DNA from: Verrucomicrobiota bacterium
GTDB taxonomy: Bacteria > Verrucomicrobiota > Verrucomicrobiia > Opitutales > Opitutaceae
Direction of reading: 5' to 3'
DNA: 64,000 nt
Assembly (NCBI GenBank): GCA_023457715.1
Contig: JAEWKR010000021.1
Location: 124,001-188,000, forward strand
The position numbers were made by a program, and so were the translations under genes. The notes under the pieces were generated by a model. It was not told the origin of the DNA and did no database searches. It saw only the letters and a program-made list of their open reading frames with translations. Of the stretch, positions 17,464 to 26,917 are shown piece after piece. Numbering within the stretch: position 1 is the first letter of the stretch; each line of letters starts with the position of its first letter.

Positions 17464-18399
17464 ATGACGCCCGCCTCCCCCCTCATCGTCGCGGAAAACC
17501 TCAGCCGCTTTTACGGCATCATCCTCGGCCTGAACAACGTCACGTTCCGGATCATGCCCGGAATCACCGGCATCATCGGCCCGAACGGCGCGGGCAAGAC
17601 CACGCTCTTCCGGCTCCTGCTGGGGCAGATCCGCCCGAGTTCGGGTCATCTGACGCTGTTCGGAGAAGCGCCGTGGAACAACCCGCGGGTGCAGGCGCGT
17701 CTGGCGTACTGCCCCGAAAGCGAACAGGTGCCGGCGGGGTTGACCGCGATCGACTGGCTGGTGGGGCTGGGGCTGATCTCGGGACTCACGCGCCGGGAGG
17801 CCCGGGAGGAGGCGGAGACCGCGCTCGCCCGGGTGCAGCTGTCCCCGGAACATGCGGCAAAGCCGATCAGCCGCTACTCGAAAGGAATGAAGCAGCGGGT
17901 GAAGCTCGCCCAGTGCCTGCTGCACCGGCCCGCCCTGATCATCCTCGACGAGCCCATGAACGGCCTGGATCCCATGGGGCGGGAGGAGATGGCCGTCGTG
18001 CTGCGCGAACTCGCGGGCGCCGGCACGAGTGTCCTGATCTCGAGCCATATCCTTCACGATTTGGAGGCCCTCTGCAGCGATTTTCTCTTTCTTCGCTGGG
18101 GGCGAATCCCCCGCTCCCTGAATGAAGCGGCGAAGCCCGGCGTCGAACGGTGGCCGGCGTCGACGACGTTTCGCTGCGCCTCGCCCGAGCAGCTCGCGCG
18201 GTTCTTCTTCGAGCGTCAGCTGATCCGCGGTTTCGAACTGGACCCCGACGCCGGCACGCTCGAAGTCCGATGGACGGACCCCCAGCGCTTCTACGGCGAC
18301 TTTCACCGGCTGCTCCTCGAAAGCGGCGTGGCGGTGCAGGAGGTGCAGGCGACGGAATCCTTCCTGGAAAAAGCGGCCGGGCCCGCGATCGCGCCATGA
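17464..18399 (+). CDS. ABC transporter ATP-binding protein (second)
   Basis: A 311-residue ABC ATPase, paralogous to the first. Walker A is IIGPNGAGKTT near 42, the signature SRYSKGMKQRVKLAQ, Walker B LIILDEPMNGLDP and the switch His in ISSHILHDLE. The last 90 residues are a variable tail. It has MNGLDP where the first ATPase has TNGLDP. Start: the ATG at 17464 is 10 bp after the first permease; the frame is open further upstream only by overlap. Its stop overlaps the start of the second permease as ATGA. The two paralogous pairs probably assemble one heteromeric exporter or two related ones. Confidence 0.9.
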   Translation: MTPASPLIVAENLSRFYGIILGLNNVTFRIMPGITGIIGPNGAGKTTLFRLLLGQIRPSSGHLTLFGEAPWNNPRVQARLAYCPESEQVPAGLTAIDWLVGLGLISGLTRREAREEAETALARVQLSPEHAAKPISRYSKGMKQRVKLAQCLLHRPALIILDEPMNGLDPMGREEMAVVLRELAGAGTSVLISSHILHDLEALCSDFLFLRWGRIPRSLNEAAKPGVERWPASTTFRCASPEQLARFFFERQLIRGFELDPDAGTLEVRWTDPQRFYGDFHRLLLESGVAVQEVQATESFLEKAAGPAIAP

Positions 18400-19187
18400 A
18401 CCGCCCCTCATCTGAATCCATACCCCGGCCCAGCGCCTGGCGCGCCTTCCTCGGCGTGTGGCAGCTGACGTATCCGCGTTTCCTGACGTTGAACCGGCTG
18501 CTCCTCCTCGCCGGCCTGCTGGCGGTGGCGGCGGTCATCGCGCAGGCGCTGGTGCCGGCGGACATCGCCGGGCCGCTCGCGCGCGCCCGCTATCTCAACG
18601 TCGTGGTCTCGGTGTACGTCTGCCTGCTGTCCCCCACCTTTGCGTTCCTGTCCGCGGCCGGCAGCATGCGTGACGGTCTGTCGTCCCGCACGGTGGATTA
18701 CGTGCTGACGCGGCCCGTCCGCCGGTCGCGCTTCGTGGTCTTCAAGTATCTGGCCGAGCTGCCCGTCCTCCAGCTGCAAACCCTGCTCGCCCTGGCCGTC
18801 GCCCTGATGCTGGGCGGCTGGAGGGGAGTCCCGGGACTCGGTGACGCGGCGCTTCCCCTGCTCCTCGTGCAGGCGCTGCTGGTGGTGGCCTTCGCGGCCC
18901 TCGGAACGTTCACGGCGGTGCTGACCTCGCGCTACGTCATCGCCGGGCTGCTCTACGCCTTGATCGTGGAGGTGGGCGTCGGCCGCATCCCCACCCAGTT
19001 GAATCGCATCTCGCTCACCCAGCAGGCGCGGGAGCTCCTCGCGCCCCTGCAGTTTGCGGGTGCCCCCGAAGTTGCGCCGGCCGCCGCCGGCTCCGTGGGG
19101 GTGATGCTGGCACTCGCCGCGGGGTGGGTCGCGATCGCTGCCCTGACGTTCGCGGCGCGCGAGTTGAATGCCGCCGACGACGTGTGA
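18396..19187 (+). CDS. ABC-2 type transporter permease (second)
   Basis: A 263-residue membrane protein with about six hydrophobic segments (LLLLAGLLAVAAVIAQAL, VVVSVYVCLLSPTFAFLSAAG, LQLQTLLALAVALMLGG, ALPLLLVQALLVVAFAALGTF, YVIAGLLYALIVEVGVG and a C-terminal VGVMLALAAGWVAIAALTF). The loop RDGLSSRTVDYVLTRPVRRS matches the ATPase-contact loop of ABC-2 permeases and parallels the first permease's ATQALTIYLSRPL. It is translationally coupled (ATGA) to the second ATPase and ends the operon. Confidence 0.85.
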   Translation: MNRPSSESIPRPSAWRAFLGVWQLTYPRFLTLNRLLLLAGLLAVAAVIAQALVPADIAGPLARARYLNVVVSVYVCLLSPTFAFLSAAGSMRDGLSSRTVDYVLTRPVRRSRFVVFKYLAELPVLQLQTLLALAVALMLGGWRGVPGLGDAALPLLLVQALLVVAFAALGTFTAVLTSRYVIAGLLYALIVEVGVGRIPTQLNRISLTQQARELLAPLQFAGAPEVAPAAAGSVGVMLALAAGWVAIAALTFAARELNAADDV

Positions 19188-19263
19188 GCGCCGCCCTTTT
19201 CACCGACCGCTTCACTTCGCTGTAACCCCGGCGCCCCGCCCCGTGTATCACCGGTACTTCCTT

Positions 19264-20697
19264 ATGAACTCGTACCTTCGCCTTCTTGTCGCCGGCCTGG
19301 CCGCGGCGTGCCTCGCGCCGCTGCAGGCTGCCGTCGACGCCTCGGTCGTCGCCGCCGACGCCCGCTGGGTCATCCAGGCCGATTTCGCCGCCCTTCGCGA
19401 CAGCACCTTCGGCCGCGAACTCGTCACCCTTTCCGAGCAATCGCGGATCAACCTCGGCACGGCCCAACTGGGCCTGGACGTGCCGAGGGTGCTCTCGACG
19501 CTGGGAACGGTGACGGCATACGGCACCAATTTTTCCGCCGACCCCCGGCTGCTCGACGGAACCCTGGTTGCCCGCGGCACGCCCGAGCTGCGGAAAATCG
19601 TCGAAGGCCTGCTGCTCCAGGGAACCCTCTCCTCGCCCGAGGCCGTGACGGAGATCACCGACCTGCCCTACCCGGCCTACCTGCTGGCGGCCCGGCGCGA
19701 GGGCGGCGGCGCTGCGCCCGGCGGTGCGCCCGCCGGACTGTTCGTGGCGTTTCCGCCGGAAGGCGTCGTCATCGCGAGCAAGTCGCGGGCGCAGCTGCTC
19801 AAGGCGCGTGAGGTGGTCCGCGGCACGGCCCCCAGCGCCGTCATGGCCGCCGACGCCCCCCTGCACGGGATGCTGAAGACTGCGCCCACGGACGCGTATG
19901 TCTTCGCCGCCAGCTACGTGCCGCCCGAAGCCACCGTCCAGGGCGACGGAGCCCCCGCCCGCATTCTGCAGATGACCGAGTCCGGCACCCTCGCGCTGGG
20001 CGAACATCATCAATCCACGTTTGCCAAAGGCAGGCTCTACGCGAAGACGCCGGTCCTGGCCGACAAGCTCACCAAGATCGTCCAGGGTCTCTTCGCCATG
20101 ATTTCGCTCACGGAGACCACCGACAAGCAGGTCGGGGAGTTCCTCACCGCGACCAAGGTCGAACGCGCGGAAAACGTCGTGAAGGTGGAGGTGTCGTACC
20201 CCAGCGAGCGCGTGGTGCAGATGCTCCACACGCTGCGGCAGTCGGCCGAGCAGGGCCGGGCGAAAGCCCAGGCGGCGGCCCGCCAGGCGCAACTGGTGCA
20301 GGGTGATGCGATTTCGGAATGGAACGCGACGCCAGCGCCCACGGGCCCGGGAGCGCCGGCCGGCGCCGTGCTCACGCAGCGAATCGACCAGGTGGAACTG
20401 AAAACCGGGACCGTTCTCGCGCTGGGCCGCGTGAGCAATGGCGGCGAAATCACCCCCTTCAAGTCGATCACGCTGACGCCCGTCGCCGGCGGCACGCCGC
20501 TGACGTTCCAGACCGAGTACCTGATGCGCGGCGGACCACGCAACGCCCTCCGCATGCTGCAGTTCCCCGGCGCACCGGGCCTGTACCGCATCGAGGTGGC
20601 GTACGTGAACGATCGCACCGGCAAGAGCAGCTACGCCGTGAGCCTGCGCCATCCCAAGGCAGAGTCCGGCGCAACCGATTCGGCCCCAACGCCCTGA
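19264..20697 (+). CDS. Secreted protein of unknown function upstream of the sigma/anti-sigma pair
   Basis: I do not recognise the family. The protein has 477 residues, with a signal peptide (1-18, ending PLQA) and no further membrane segment. Residues 20-340 look mixed alpha/beta, with repeated motifs such as RWVIQADFAALRDSTFG and a second half VERAENVVKVEVSYPSERVVQML, which could be two related lobes, as in pilotin-like or DUF-type secreted proteins. An Ala/Gln-rich helix follows (about 340-370), then a beta-sandwich C-terminal domain (about 385-470) containing TPFKSITLTP. It lies 78 bp before the ECF sigma gene on the same strand. Because such pairs often regulate envelope genes, it may be part of that regulon. 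The start is the ATG that opens the signal peptide. Confidence 0.75.
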   Translation: MNSYLRLLVAGLAAACLAPLQAAVDASVVAADARWVIQADFAALRDSTFGRELVTLSEQSRINLGTAQLGLDVPRVLSTLGTVTAYGTNFSADPRLLDGTLVARGTPELRKIVEGLLLQGTLSSPEAVTEITDLPYPAYLLAARREGGGAAPGGAPAGLFVAFPPEGVVIASKSRAQLLKAREVVRGTAPSAVMAADAPLHGMLKTAPTDAYVFAASYVPPEATVQGDGAPARILQMTESGTLALGEHHQSTFAKGRLYAKTPVLADKLTKIVQGLFAMISLTETTDKQVGEFLTATKVERAENVVKVEVSYPSERVVQMLHTLRQSAEQGRAKAQAAARQAQLVQGDAISEWNATPAPTGPGAPAGAVLTQRIDQVELKTGTVLALGRVSNGGEITPFKSITLTPVAGGTPLTFQTEYLMRGGPRNALRMLQFPGAPGLYRIEVAYVNDRTGKSSYAVSLRHPKAESGATDSAPTP

Positions 20698-20775
20698 CCT
20701 TCAACCCGGGAAACCTGGCGCGCGGGCTTCACCGCGAGCCTTGCCACCCCAGCCCTCCTGGCCGATCCCTTTTCC

Positions 20776-21375
20776 ATGACGCCGCCGGACACCTACACGT
20801 TCGCCGCCACCGGTGCGGCGGGTGGGGCACCGCTTCCGGCGGCCAGCCCCCCCAGCGTGGACGAAGCCGCTCACATTCGGGAAACGCTCGCGGGCAATCC
20901 GCGGGCGTTCGGCGTTCTCGTCCAGATCCACCACCGCCGGATCTACAACTTCCTTTATCAGCTGCTCCGCCACCGCGAAGACGCCGAGGACCTCACCCAG
21001 CAGACCTTCCTCAAGGCGTTCCAGAACCTGCATCGCTTCCAACGGGAGCGTCCCCTCGTCAACTGGCTGCTCACGATCGCCCGGCACGCGGCCTACAATC
21101 ACTGCCGCGACCGGAAACGCTGGACCGAGTTGTCCGCCGAGGTGCCCGCCGCGGAACCGGGTCCGGCGGACACCGCGGAAAAGACGGACGGCACCGCCAA
21201 CCTCTGGGATCGCGCGCGGGCGCGGCTGACGGCGCGCGACTTCGAGATTCTCTGGCTGCGCTTCGGGGACGGCCTCTCCATCGACGAAACGGCCCAGATC
21301 GTCGGTTTGACGAAAACACACGTTAAAGTCATCGTGCACCGCGCGCGCAAACACCTGCTGGAGATCGCATCATGA
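20776..21375 (+). CDS. ECF-type RNA polymerase sigma factor
   Basis: A 199-residue sigma factor of the sigma-70 ECF group. After a Pro/Ala-rich 30-residue tail, region 2 begins at about 45 (AFGVLVQIHHRRIYNFLYQLL, then DAEDLTQQTFLKAFQNLHRF, the core-binding and -10-recognition helices). Region 4 is the C-terminal helix-turn-helix (LWLRFGDGLSIDETAQIVGL, then THVKVIVHRARKHL). Its stop overlaps the start of the next gene (ATGA), which encodes a zinc-finger-like, single-pass protein: the usual sigma/anti-sigma arrangement. It should direct polymerase to an envelope or stress regulon, probably including its own operon. Confidence 0.93.
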   Translation: MTPPDTYTFAATGAAGGAPLPAASPPSVDEAAHIRETLAGNPRAFGVLVQIHHRRIYNFLYQLLRHREDAEDLTQQTFLKAFQNLHRFQRERPLVNWLLTIARHAAYNHCRDRKRWTELSAEVPAAEPGPADTAEKTDGTANLWDRARARLTARDFEILWLRFGDGLSIDETAQIVGLTKTHVKVIVHRARKHLLEIAS

Positions 21376-21977
21376 AGCCGAAGAAGCCAAGTTCCTGGTC
21401 CTGCCGCCTGGTCCGCCTGGGCGCGAGTCTCGGCGACGAGGGCACCGTCCCCTCCTGGGCCCGCCGACACCTGGCCGCGTGCCCGTCATGCCAGGAACAT
21501 TACGCCGCCGCCGTCGCCCTGGACCACGGCTTGCGCGCAGCCGCTCCCGCGCAAACCCGTGCCCCGCGGCCCGCGCTCGAACACGATATCATGCGGGAAA
21601 TCATGGCGACGGTGGAAAGGGGTGCCTCCCGCGAAACCGCGCAAGCCCGCGCCGCGCGCCCGCGCCGGGCCTGGGCGGCGTTCGCCGTGACCGGAGCCGC
21701 GGCCTGCGCGGTCGCCCTCGTCTACCTGTCACGTCCACAGCCGGTGGCCCCGGCCGTCCCGGCCGCCGGGGCGCACGGGCCAACGGTCGCCTCCGCCTCC
21801 AACCCGCCGCAACCCGGCTGGAGCCAGCTGGCCGTGCCGGTGCGCTCGCTGCTGGCGGAGGACCCCTTGCGCTCGGAGGCGCAACACGTCGTGGCGGAGG
21901 CGCGCTCCGCGGTGGATTTCCTCGCGTTGAATTTCCTGCCCCACCCGGTGGAGACCGAGCAGGAGGCAAACCTGTAG
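21372..21977 (+). CDS. Anti-sigma factor (zinc-finger type, single membrane helix)
   Basis: A 201-residue protein. Near the N-terminus, RRHLAACPSCQEHY (residues 36-49) matches the HxxxCxxC zinc-binding motif of ZAS anti-sigma domains. A hydrophobic segment WAAFAVTGAAACAVALVYL (about 98-116) should cross the membrane once, leaving an Ala/Pro-rich periplasmic tail of about 80 residues. Translational coupling to the ECF sigma gene supports the role: the cytoplasmic N-terminus would hold the sigma factor until the outer part is signalled. The tail has no recognised sensor domain. Confidence 0.85.
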   Translation: MKPKKPSSWSCRLVRLGASLGDEGTVPSWARRHLAACPSCQEHYAAAVALDHGLRAAAPAQTRAPRPALEHDIMREIMATVERGASRETAQARAARPRRAWAAFAVTGAAACAVALVYLSRPQPVAPAVPAAGAHGPTVASASNPPQPGWSQLAVPVRSLLAEDPLRSEAQHVVAEARSAVDFLALNFLPHPVETEQEANL

Positions 21978-22040
21978 GCCCATGCCGGACGGGCGCGGGT
22001 TTCCGTCGCCGCGGCACATTACTGTCACGCGTCAGCCTCG

Positions 22041-22056
22041 GCGGGCCGCGGCCCGC
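22041..22056 (+). terminator. Palindromic hairpin after the anti-sigma gene
   Basis: GCGGGCCGCGGCCCGC is a perfect 16-bp palindrome 64 bp after the anti-sigma stop and 43 bp before the next gene. It can fold with GCGGGC paired to GCCCGC around CGCG. There is no T run, so termination is possible but unproven. Confidence 0.4.
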
Positions 22057-22098
22057 GCGCGGGGTTGACTTGCACGGCGGCTGCACCGCCCTCACCCC

Positions 22099-24399
22099 AT
22101 GCCCTCCCCTTCATTCTCCCGGCCTCGAATGATCGCACCCCTGGCCCGGCGCTCGGTTCACGCCGCCCTGCCCCTGGTCATGGCTTTCGCGCTGGCCGTC
22201 CCGGGATGGTCCGCCACCGCCGAGATCGACGCCGGCGCGCTGCGGCAGGTCATTCGCGGGTTTGGCGGCGCCACGGTGTTCCGGCCGACCGTGCCGCTCA
22301 CCGAGGCGGAACTCGACGCGCTCTACGGCAATGGTCCGGGCCAGATCGGCTTTTCGCTGCTGCGGATTCGCGTCGCCGAGGATGCGACCTGGCGTGCGCT
22401 GGAGTTGAAAAACGCCCTGGGCGTCCGTGCCCGCGGCGGCGAGGTGATGGCAACGCCCTGGTCGCCCCCGGCGGAGATGAAAACCAACAACAGCCTGATC
22501 GGCGGGCGGTTGAAGCCGGAAAACTACGCGCGTTATGCCACGTATCTGAACGAATTCGCCGGGTACATGGCCGCGGGCGGGGCACCCCTCCTGGCGATCT
22601 CCGTCCAGAACGAGCCGGATTACCAGGTGACGTACGAGTCCTGCGATTGGAGTCCCGCCGAGATGCTCGATTTCTGCCGCAACCACGCGCGGGCCGTCAC
22701 CGCCACCCGGCTCATCGCCCCTGAGTCCTTCCAATACCGCCGCGCGATTTCGGACCCGCTGCTCAACGACTCCGCCGCACTCGCCAATGTCGATATCATC
22801 GGCACCCATATCTACGGCGCAGCGATCACGCCGTACCCGCTGGCGGACGCGAAGCGCAAGGAACGATGGATGACGGAGCACCTCGTCCTCGACTACGACT
22901 GGAGCGCCTCGCTGGCCACCGCGAAGGAACTGCACGACTGTCTCGCGACCGCGGAATTCAGCGCGTACATCTGGTGGTACGCGGTCCGGTACTACGGTCC
23001 GCTCGGGGAGGATGGCATCGTGACGAAGCGCGGCCACGTGATGTCGCAGTTCGCCAAGTTCATCCGGCCGGGTTTCCACCGCGTCACCGCCACCGCCAGC
23101 CCCGCCGCGCGCGTGTACGTTTCCGCCTACGTTCGCGACCAGCTCGTCATCGTCGCGATCAATCAGAACCCCACGCCCGTGACCCAGCGTTTCCAGATCA
23201 CCCAGGGCACGGTCGAGCGGGTCAAGCCGTGGCTGACCACCGAAACCCGCAATGTGGAGCCCCAGCCGGAACTGATGGTGACGGCGGGCGCGTTCGACGC
23301 CCTCCTCCCCGCGCAGAGCGTCACCACGTTCGTCGGCCCCCTTGCCTTGGCCGCGCCGGTGGTGGTCGCCGCGCCTCGCTCCCTCACCGTGACCACCGGG
23401 ACCACCGCCACCTTGGCCGTGCAGGCGGCCGGCCCGTTTCTCACCTACCAATGGGCCCGGGAGGGCGTGCCCCTGAGCGGGGAAAACGAGCCGCTGCTCA
23501 CGCTGCGCGGGGTCGAGGTATCACAAGCTGGCAACTACACGGTGACGGTCGCCAACTCCGGCGGCAGCGTCACGACCCCGCCGGCGGCCCTCGCGGTCAT
23601 TCCGGGCGCCGGCGCGCGCCCGGTGAACCTGTCCACCCGCTCGTTCGTCGGAGCCGGCGACCGCGCGCAGATTGCCGGGTTCGTCATCGCCGGCACGGGC
23701 CGCAAGCAGGTGCTGATCCGGGCGGCCGGGCCCGCCCTGGCCGCGCTCGGACTTTCCGCCGCGCTGGCCGATCCGACCATCGAGCTGCGCGGATCCGACG
23801 GCGCCGTCCTCGCCGCCAACGACAATTGGGCCGCCTCGCTCGCGCCGACCTTCGCGGCGCTCCACGCCTTTCCCTGGGCCCCGGGCAGCAAGGACGCCGC
23901 CCTCCTCGTTGAACTGGCGCCCGGCGGCTACACCGCCGTCGTCCGCGGACAGGGGGACACGACCGGCGTGGCCCTCGTCGAGGTCTACGATGCCGACGGC
24001 GGCACCGCGGCCGTGCTCACGAACCTTTCGACCCGCTCGGCCGTCACGGCCGGCGAGCCGCAGATCGGCGGCTTCGGCATCGCCGGGGAAACGGCGCGCA
24101 CGGTGGTCATCCGGGCCTCGGGCCCGGCCTTGCACACCGCCGCCGGGTTGCTGGGGACCCTCGAGGATCCGGTCATGGAGCTGCGCCGCCAGTCCGACCA
24201 TGCCCTGCTGGCGACGGCGGACGACTGGACGCAGGCCGAAGGGGCCCATTTTCAGACCGTCGGCGCGTTTGCCTGGAAGCCGGGCAGTCGGGACACGGCG
24301 CTCGTGGTGACGCTGGACCCTGGCCTCTACACCGCCGTCGTCCGCGGTCGCGAGGCCGGCGAAGGCGTCGCGCTGGTCGAGATCTACGCGGCGCCTTGA
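22099..24399 (+). CDS. Secreted GH30-like glycosidase with Ig domain and two NLSTR modules
   Basis: A 766-residue secreted enzyme. The signal peptide spans about 12-38 (ATG at 22099, or the second Met at 22129). The catalytic barrel with its beta domain covers about 40-410 and resembles glucuronoarabinoxylan xylanase (GH30_8): acid/base Glu172 in SVQNEPDY and nucleophile Glu260 in MTEHLV, with QVIRGFGGATVF at the start and YIWWYAVRYYG near the end. An Ig-like domain follows (about 415-500), then two copies of a ~125-residue module beginning NLSTR (about 509-640 and 642-766). The same module ends the matrixin-like protein at 47033-49243. Function: endo-acting hydrolysis of xylan or a related beta-glycan outside the cell; the modules may anchor or export it. 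It follows the sigma/anti-sigma pair. Confidence 0.88.
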   Translation: MPSPSFSRPRMIAPLARRSVHAALPLVMAFALAVPGWSATAEIDAGALRQVIRGFGGATVFRPTVPLTEAELDALYGNGPGQIGFSLLRIRVAEDATWRALELKNALGVRARGGEVMATPWSPPAEMKTNNSLIGGRLKPENYARYATYLNEFAGYMAAGGAPLLAISVQNEPDYQVTYESCDWSPAEMLDFCRNHARAVTATRLIAPESFQYRRAISDPLLNDSAALANVDIIGTHIYGAAITPYPLADAKRKERWMTEHLVLDYDWSASLATAKELHDCLATAEFSAYIWWYAVRYYGPLGEDGIVTKRGHVMSQFAKFIRPGFHRVTATASPAARVYVSAYVRDQLVIVAINQNPTPVTQRFQITQGTVERVKPWLTTETRNVEPQPELMVTAGAFDALLPAQSVTTFVGPLALAAPVVVAAPRSLTVTTGTTATLAVQAAGPFLTYQWAREGVPLSGENEPLLTLRGVEVSQAGNYTVTVANSGGSVTTPPAALAVIPGAGARPVNLSTRSFVGAGDRAQIAGFVIAGTGRKQVLIRAAGPALAALGLSAALADPTIELRGSDGAVLAANDNWAASLAPTFAALHAFPWAPGSKDAALLVELAPGGYTAVVRGQGDTTGVALVEVYDADGGTAAVLTNLSTRSAVTAGEPQIGGFGIAGETARTVVIRASGPALHTAAGLLGTLEDPVMELRRQSDHALLATADDWTQAEGAHFQTVGAFAWKPGSRDTALVVTLDPGLYTAVVRGREAGEGVALVEIYAAP

Positions 24400-24444
24400 C
24401 CGGATCGAGGCGGAAGAATCAACCGCGTGCCGAGCGCGGCGCGA

Positions 24445-26793
24445 TCAGCCTTGGCCGTGAAGCGCGGTTCGAACCAGCTGCAGGAGTTGATCGGCGGCGT
24501 AGGGCTTCGCGACGAAGTGTCCGGCCCCCGCGGCCGCGGCGCGCTCCGCATCCGCCTTCAGGTTCATCCCGCTGGCGGCAATGATCGGCATCGCCGGCGC
24601 CTGGCGGCGCAGCACCCCGATCAACGCGGCGCCATCCATTACCGGCATCATCATGTCGGTGATGACCAGCCGGATCTGGGAGCGCCAGACTTCGAAACGA
24701 TTCAGTGCATCCGCGCCGTCGACCGCGGTCACCACCCGGTAGCCGAAGGTCGTCAAGGTTGTCCTGGTGATCGCGAGCACATCCGGCTCATCCTCGACGA
24801 GCAGGATCAGTTCGCCGTCACCGCGCAGGAGCGCCGGGGGGGTGGGCGGCGCCACCGGTGCGACCGGCTCATCCTTGAGCGCGGGGAGGTACACCTTGAA
24901 GGTGCTGCCCCGGCCCGGCTCGCTGGTGACATTCACATGGCCGCGATGGCTGCGGACGATGCCGAGCACGGTCGACAAGCCCAGCCCGGTCCCCTTGCCA
25001 AATTCCTTGGTGGTGAAGAACGGCTCGAAAATTCGATCGACCACCTGCGGCGGCATGCCGCAACCGGTGTCCTCGACCTCGAGCCTGACATACCGGCCGG
25101 GCAGACAGCTGCCGTCGATCACCGCCTGCCGCGTATCCACCACTTCGTTGCGCGCGCGGATCCGGAGCGAGCCGCCCTGCGGCATGGCGTCCCGGGCATT
25201 CACACAGAGGTTGAGCAGGACCTGGTTGATCTGGGTGGCGTCGGCGCGCACGCGCCACAGATCCGGATCGCAGTGCGCCGTCACCGCGATATTGCGCGGG
25301 AACGTCTGCACGATGATCGCCTCGACCTCCTGCAACACCTGGGTCACCTGCAGCGACACCGGCGCGCCCGTCACCCCGCGCGTGAAGGACAACACCTGCT
25401 TGACGAGATCCGCGCAGCGCTGGGCGGCGCGACCCATGTTCTCGAGGATCGGGATGGCGTCCGGGTGCGGATCGAGCGTGCGCAACAACTCCGTGCCGAT
25501 GGTGATCGGGGAAAGCAGGTTGTTGAGATCGTGGGCGATGCCGCCGGCCAGGGTCCCGATGCTTTCGAGCCGCTGCGCGCGCAGCAGCTGCTGCTCCGCC
25601 CGCTTGCGATCCGAAACGTCGGCGTCGATGGAGAGGATCGATTTCGGCCGGCCCGCGGCGTCCCGCAGCAGCGTCCAGCGCGACTCGAGCGTGAGGATGG
25701 TTCCGCTCCGCGATCGCGCGGTCATCTCCCCGGCCCAGGCGCCTTCCTGCAGCACGGTGTGCATCGCGGCGGCGAACCGCGCCGGATCCGGGCGGAGCAG
25801 TTCCACGGTGGTGCGACCGATGGCCTCGGCCGCCGACCACCCGAGGAGCTTTTCGGCCGCCGGGTTCCAGAAAGTGATCCTTTGCTCGAGATCGCGCACG
25901 TGGATCGGATCGCGCGCCTGCTCGATGACGGTCGCCTGCTCGCGCAGTTTGTCCTCCGCCTGCTTGCGCTCGGTGAGGTCGACATCGATGCAGAACAGCT
26001 CCGCCGGCCGGCCCGCCGGCCGCACGACCGCATGGCTGGAATAGACGGCGATCCGGCTGCCGTCCTTGCGCATCAGGCTCAGCTCGCCGTGCGGGATGTC
26101 ACCTCCGGCGGCGACATGCGCCAGGGCGCCGCGCACCTCGTCGCGCATCTCGGGCGGAATGATGAGTTCGAGCAGATTGCCGCCGATGGCCTCCGCCTGG
26201 GAGTAGCCGTAGAACGTCTCGGAGGCCCGGTTCCAGTACTGCACCGTGCCATCCAGCGAGTAGCCCTGGATCGCGACGGTCGGGACGCTTTGGAGCAGAT
26301 TGCGAAAGCGGTCGTCGCTTTCGCGCACCGCCTCCTCCACCCGCTTCAGCGCGTCGACGTCGGTATTGGTGCCGAACCACTGCGTGACTCGCCCGGCGGC
26401 GTCCCGCAACGGCACGGCGCGAGTGAGGAAGTTGCGGTATTGGCCGTCGGCGCCGCGGATGGGAAACTCCAGCTCAACCTCGTGGCCGGCGGCCAGGGCC
26501 GCGCGCCAGCCGGCAAGGACCCGCTCCCGCTGGGCGGGCTCCACCAGCGTCTCCCACGCCCACCCCGCGGATCCCTGAAACGTCACGCCCGTGTACTGGT
26601 AAAACCGCTGGTTGAACCAGACCACGTGCCCGCACGGATCGGCGATCCACGCCAGGTGCGGGATGGTGTCCGCCATCTGGCGGAACCGCGCTTCGCTGGC
26701 GCGCAGCAGGTCGGGGTCGCCGCGGACCGCCACGCCGGGCTTTTCCGCCAGTTTTGGCGGCACCCGGTCGGTCGGCACATCAGGCGCACTCAT
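24445..26793 (-). CDS. PAS-domain hybrid sensor histidine kinase
   Basis: A cytoplasmic kinase of 782 residues without membrane segments. It has three PAS/PAC domains (about 30-160, 165-290 and 295-410, with motifs such as HLAWIADPCGHVVWFN and YWNRASETFYGYS), a HisKA domain with the phosphoacceptor His in GGIAHDLNNLLSP, a HATPase domain (NLCVNARDAMP, EVEDTGCGM, FFTTKEFGKGTGLGL) and a C-terminal receiver with Asp in LVITDMMMPVMDG and Lys in VAKPYAA. The receiver probably takes the phosphate within the molecule or in a relay. I chose the ATG at 26793, which begins MSAPDVP; the longer frame is Arg-rich. It converges with the GH30 gene and diverges from a small unknown gene. Confidence 0.93.
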   Translation of the reverse strand: MSAPDVPTDRVPPKLAEKPGVAVRGDPDLLRASEARFRQMADTIPHLAWIADPCGHVVWFNQRFYQYTGVTFQGSAGWAWETLVEPAQRERVLAGWRAALAAGHEVELEFPIRGADGQYRNFLTRAVPLRDAAGRVTQWFGTNTDVDALKRVEEAVRESDDRFRNLLQSVPTVAIQGYSLDGTVQYWNRASETFYGYSQAEAIGGNLLELIIPPEMRDEVRGALAHVAAGGDIPHGELSLMRKDGSRIAVYSSHAVVRPAGRPAELFCIDVDLTERKQAEDKLREQATVIEQARDPIHVRDLEQRITFWNPAAEKLLGWSAAEAIGRTTVELLRPDPARFAAAMHTVLQEGAWAGEMTARSRSGTILTLESRWTLLRDAAGRPKSILSIDADVSDRKRAEQQLLRAQRLESIGTLAGGIAHDLNNLLSPITIGTELLRTLDPHPDAIPILENMGRAAQRCADLVKQVLSFTRGVTGAPVSLQVTQVLQEVEAIIVQTFPRNIAVTAHCDPDLWRVRADATQINQVLLNLCVNARDAMPQGGSLRIRARNEVVDTRQAVIDGSCLPGRYVRLEVEDTGCGMPPQVVDRIFEPFFTTKEFGKGTGLGLSTVLGIVRSHRGHVNVTSEPGRGSTFKVYLPALKDEPVAPVAPPTPPALLRGDGELILLVEDEPDVLAITRTTLTTFGYRVVTAVDGADALNRFEVWRSQIRLVITDMMMPVMDGAALIGVLRRQAPAMPIIAASGMNLKADAERAAAAGAGHFVAKPYAADQLLQLVRTALHGQG

Positions 26794-26917
26794 GCGCCCT
26801 TCAGCCTGCCCGCGCCCCGGTCCGGTGCAAGGCCTACGAGCATGCCGGCGACGGCTTAAATCGTCGCGTGTACGTTTGCACACTTGCACCCGATCGCGGG
26901 CCGCATGCAGTCGGCGT

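Noticed and set aside
24427..26859. An 810-codon plus-strand frame opposite the PAS kinase
   Set aside because: No recognisable domain and shadow-like composition; the opposite strand has PAS, HisKA, HATPase and receiver.
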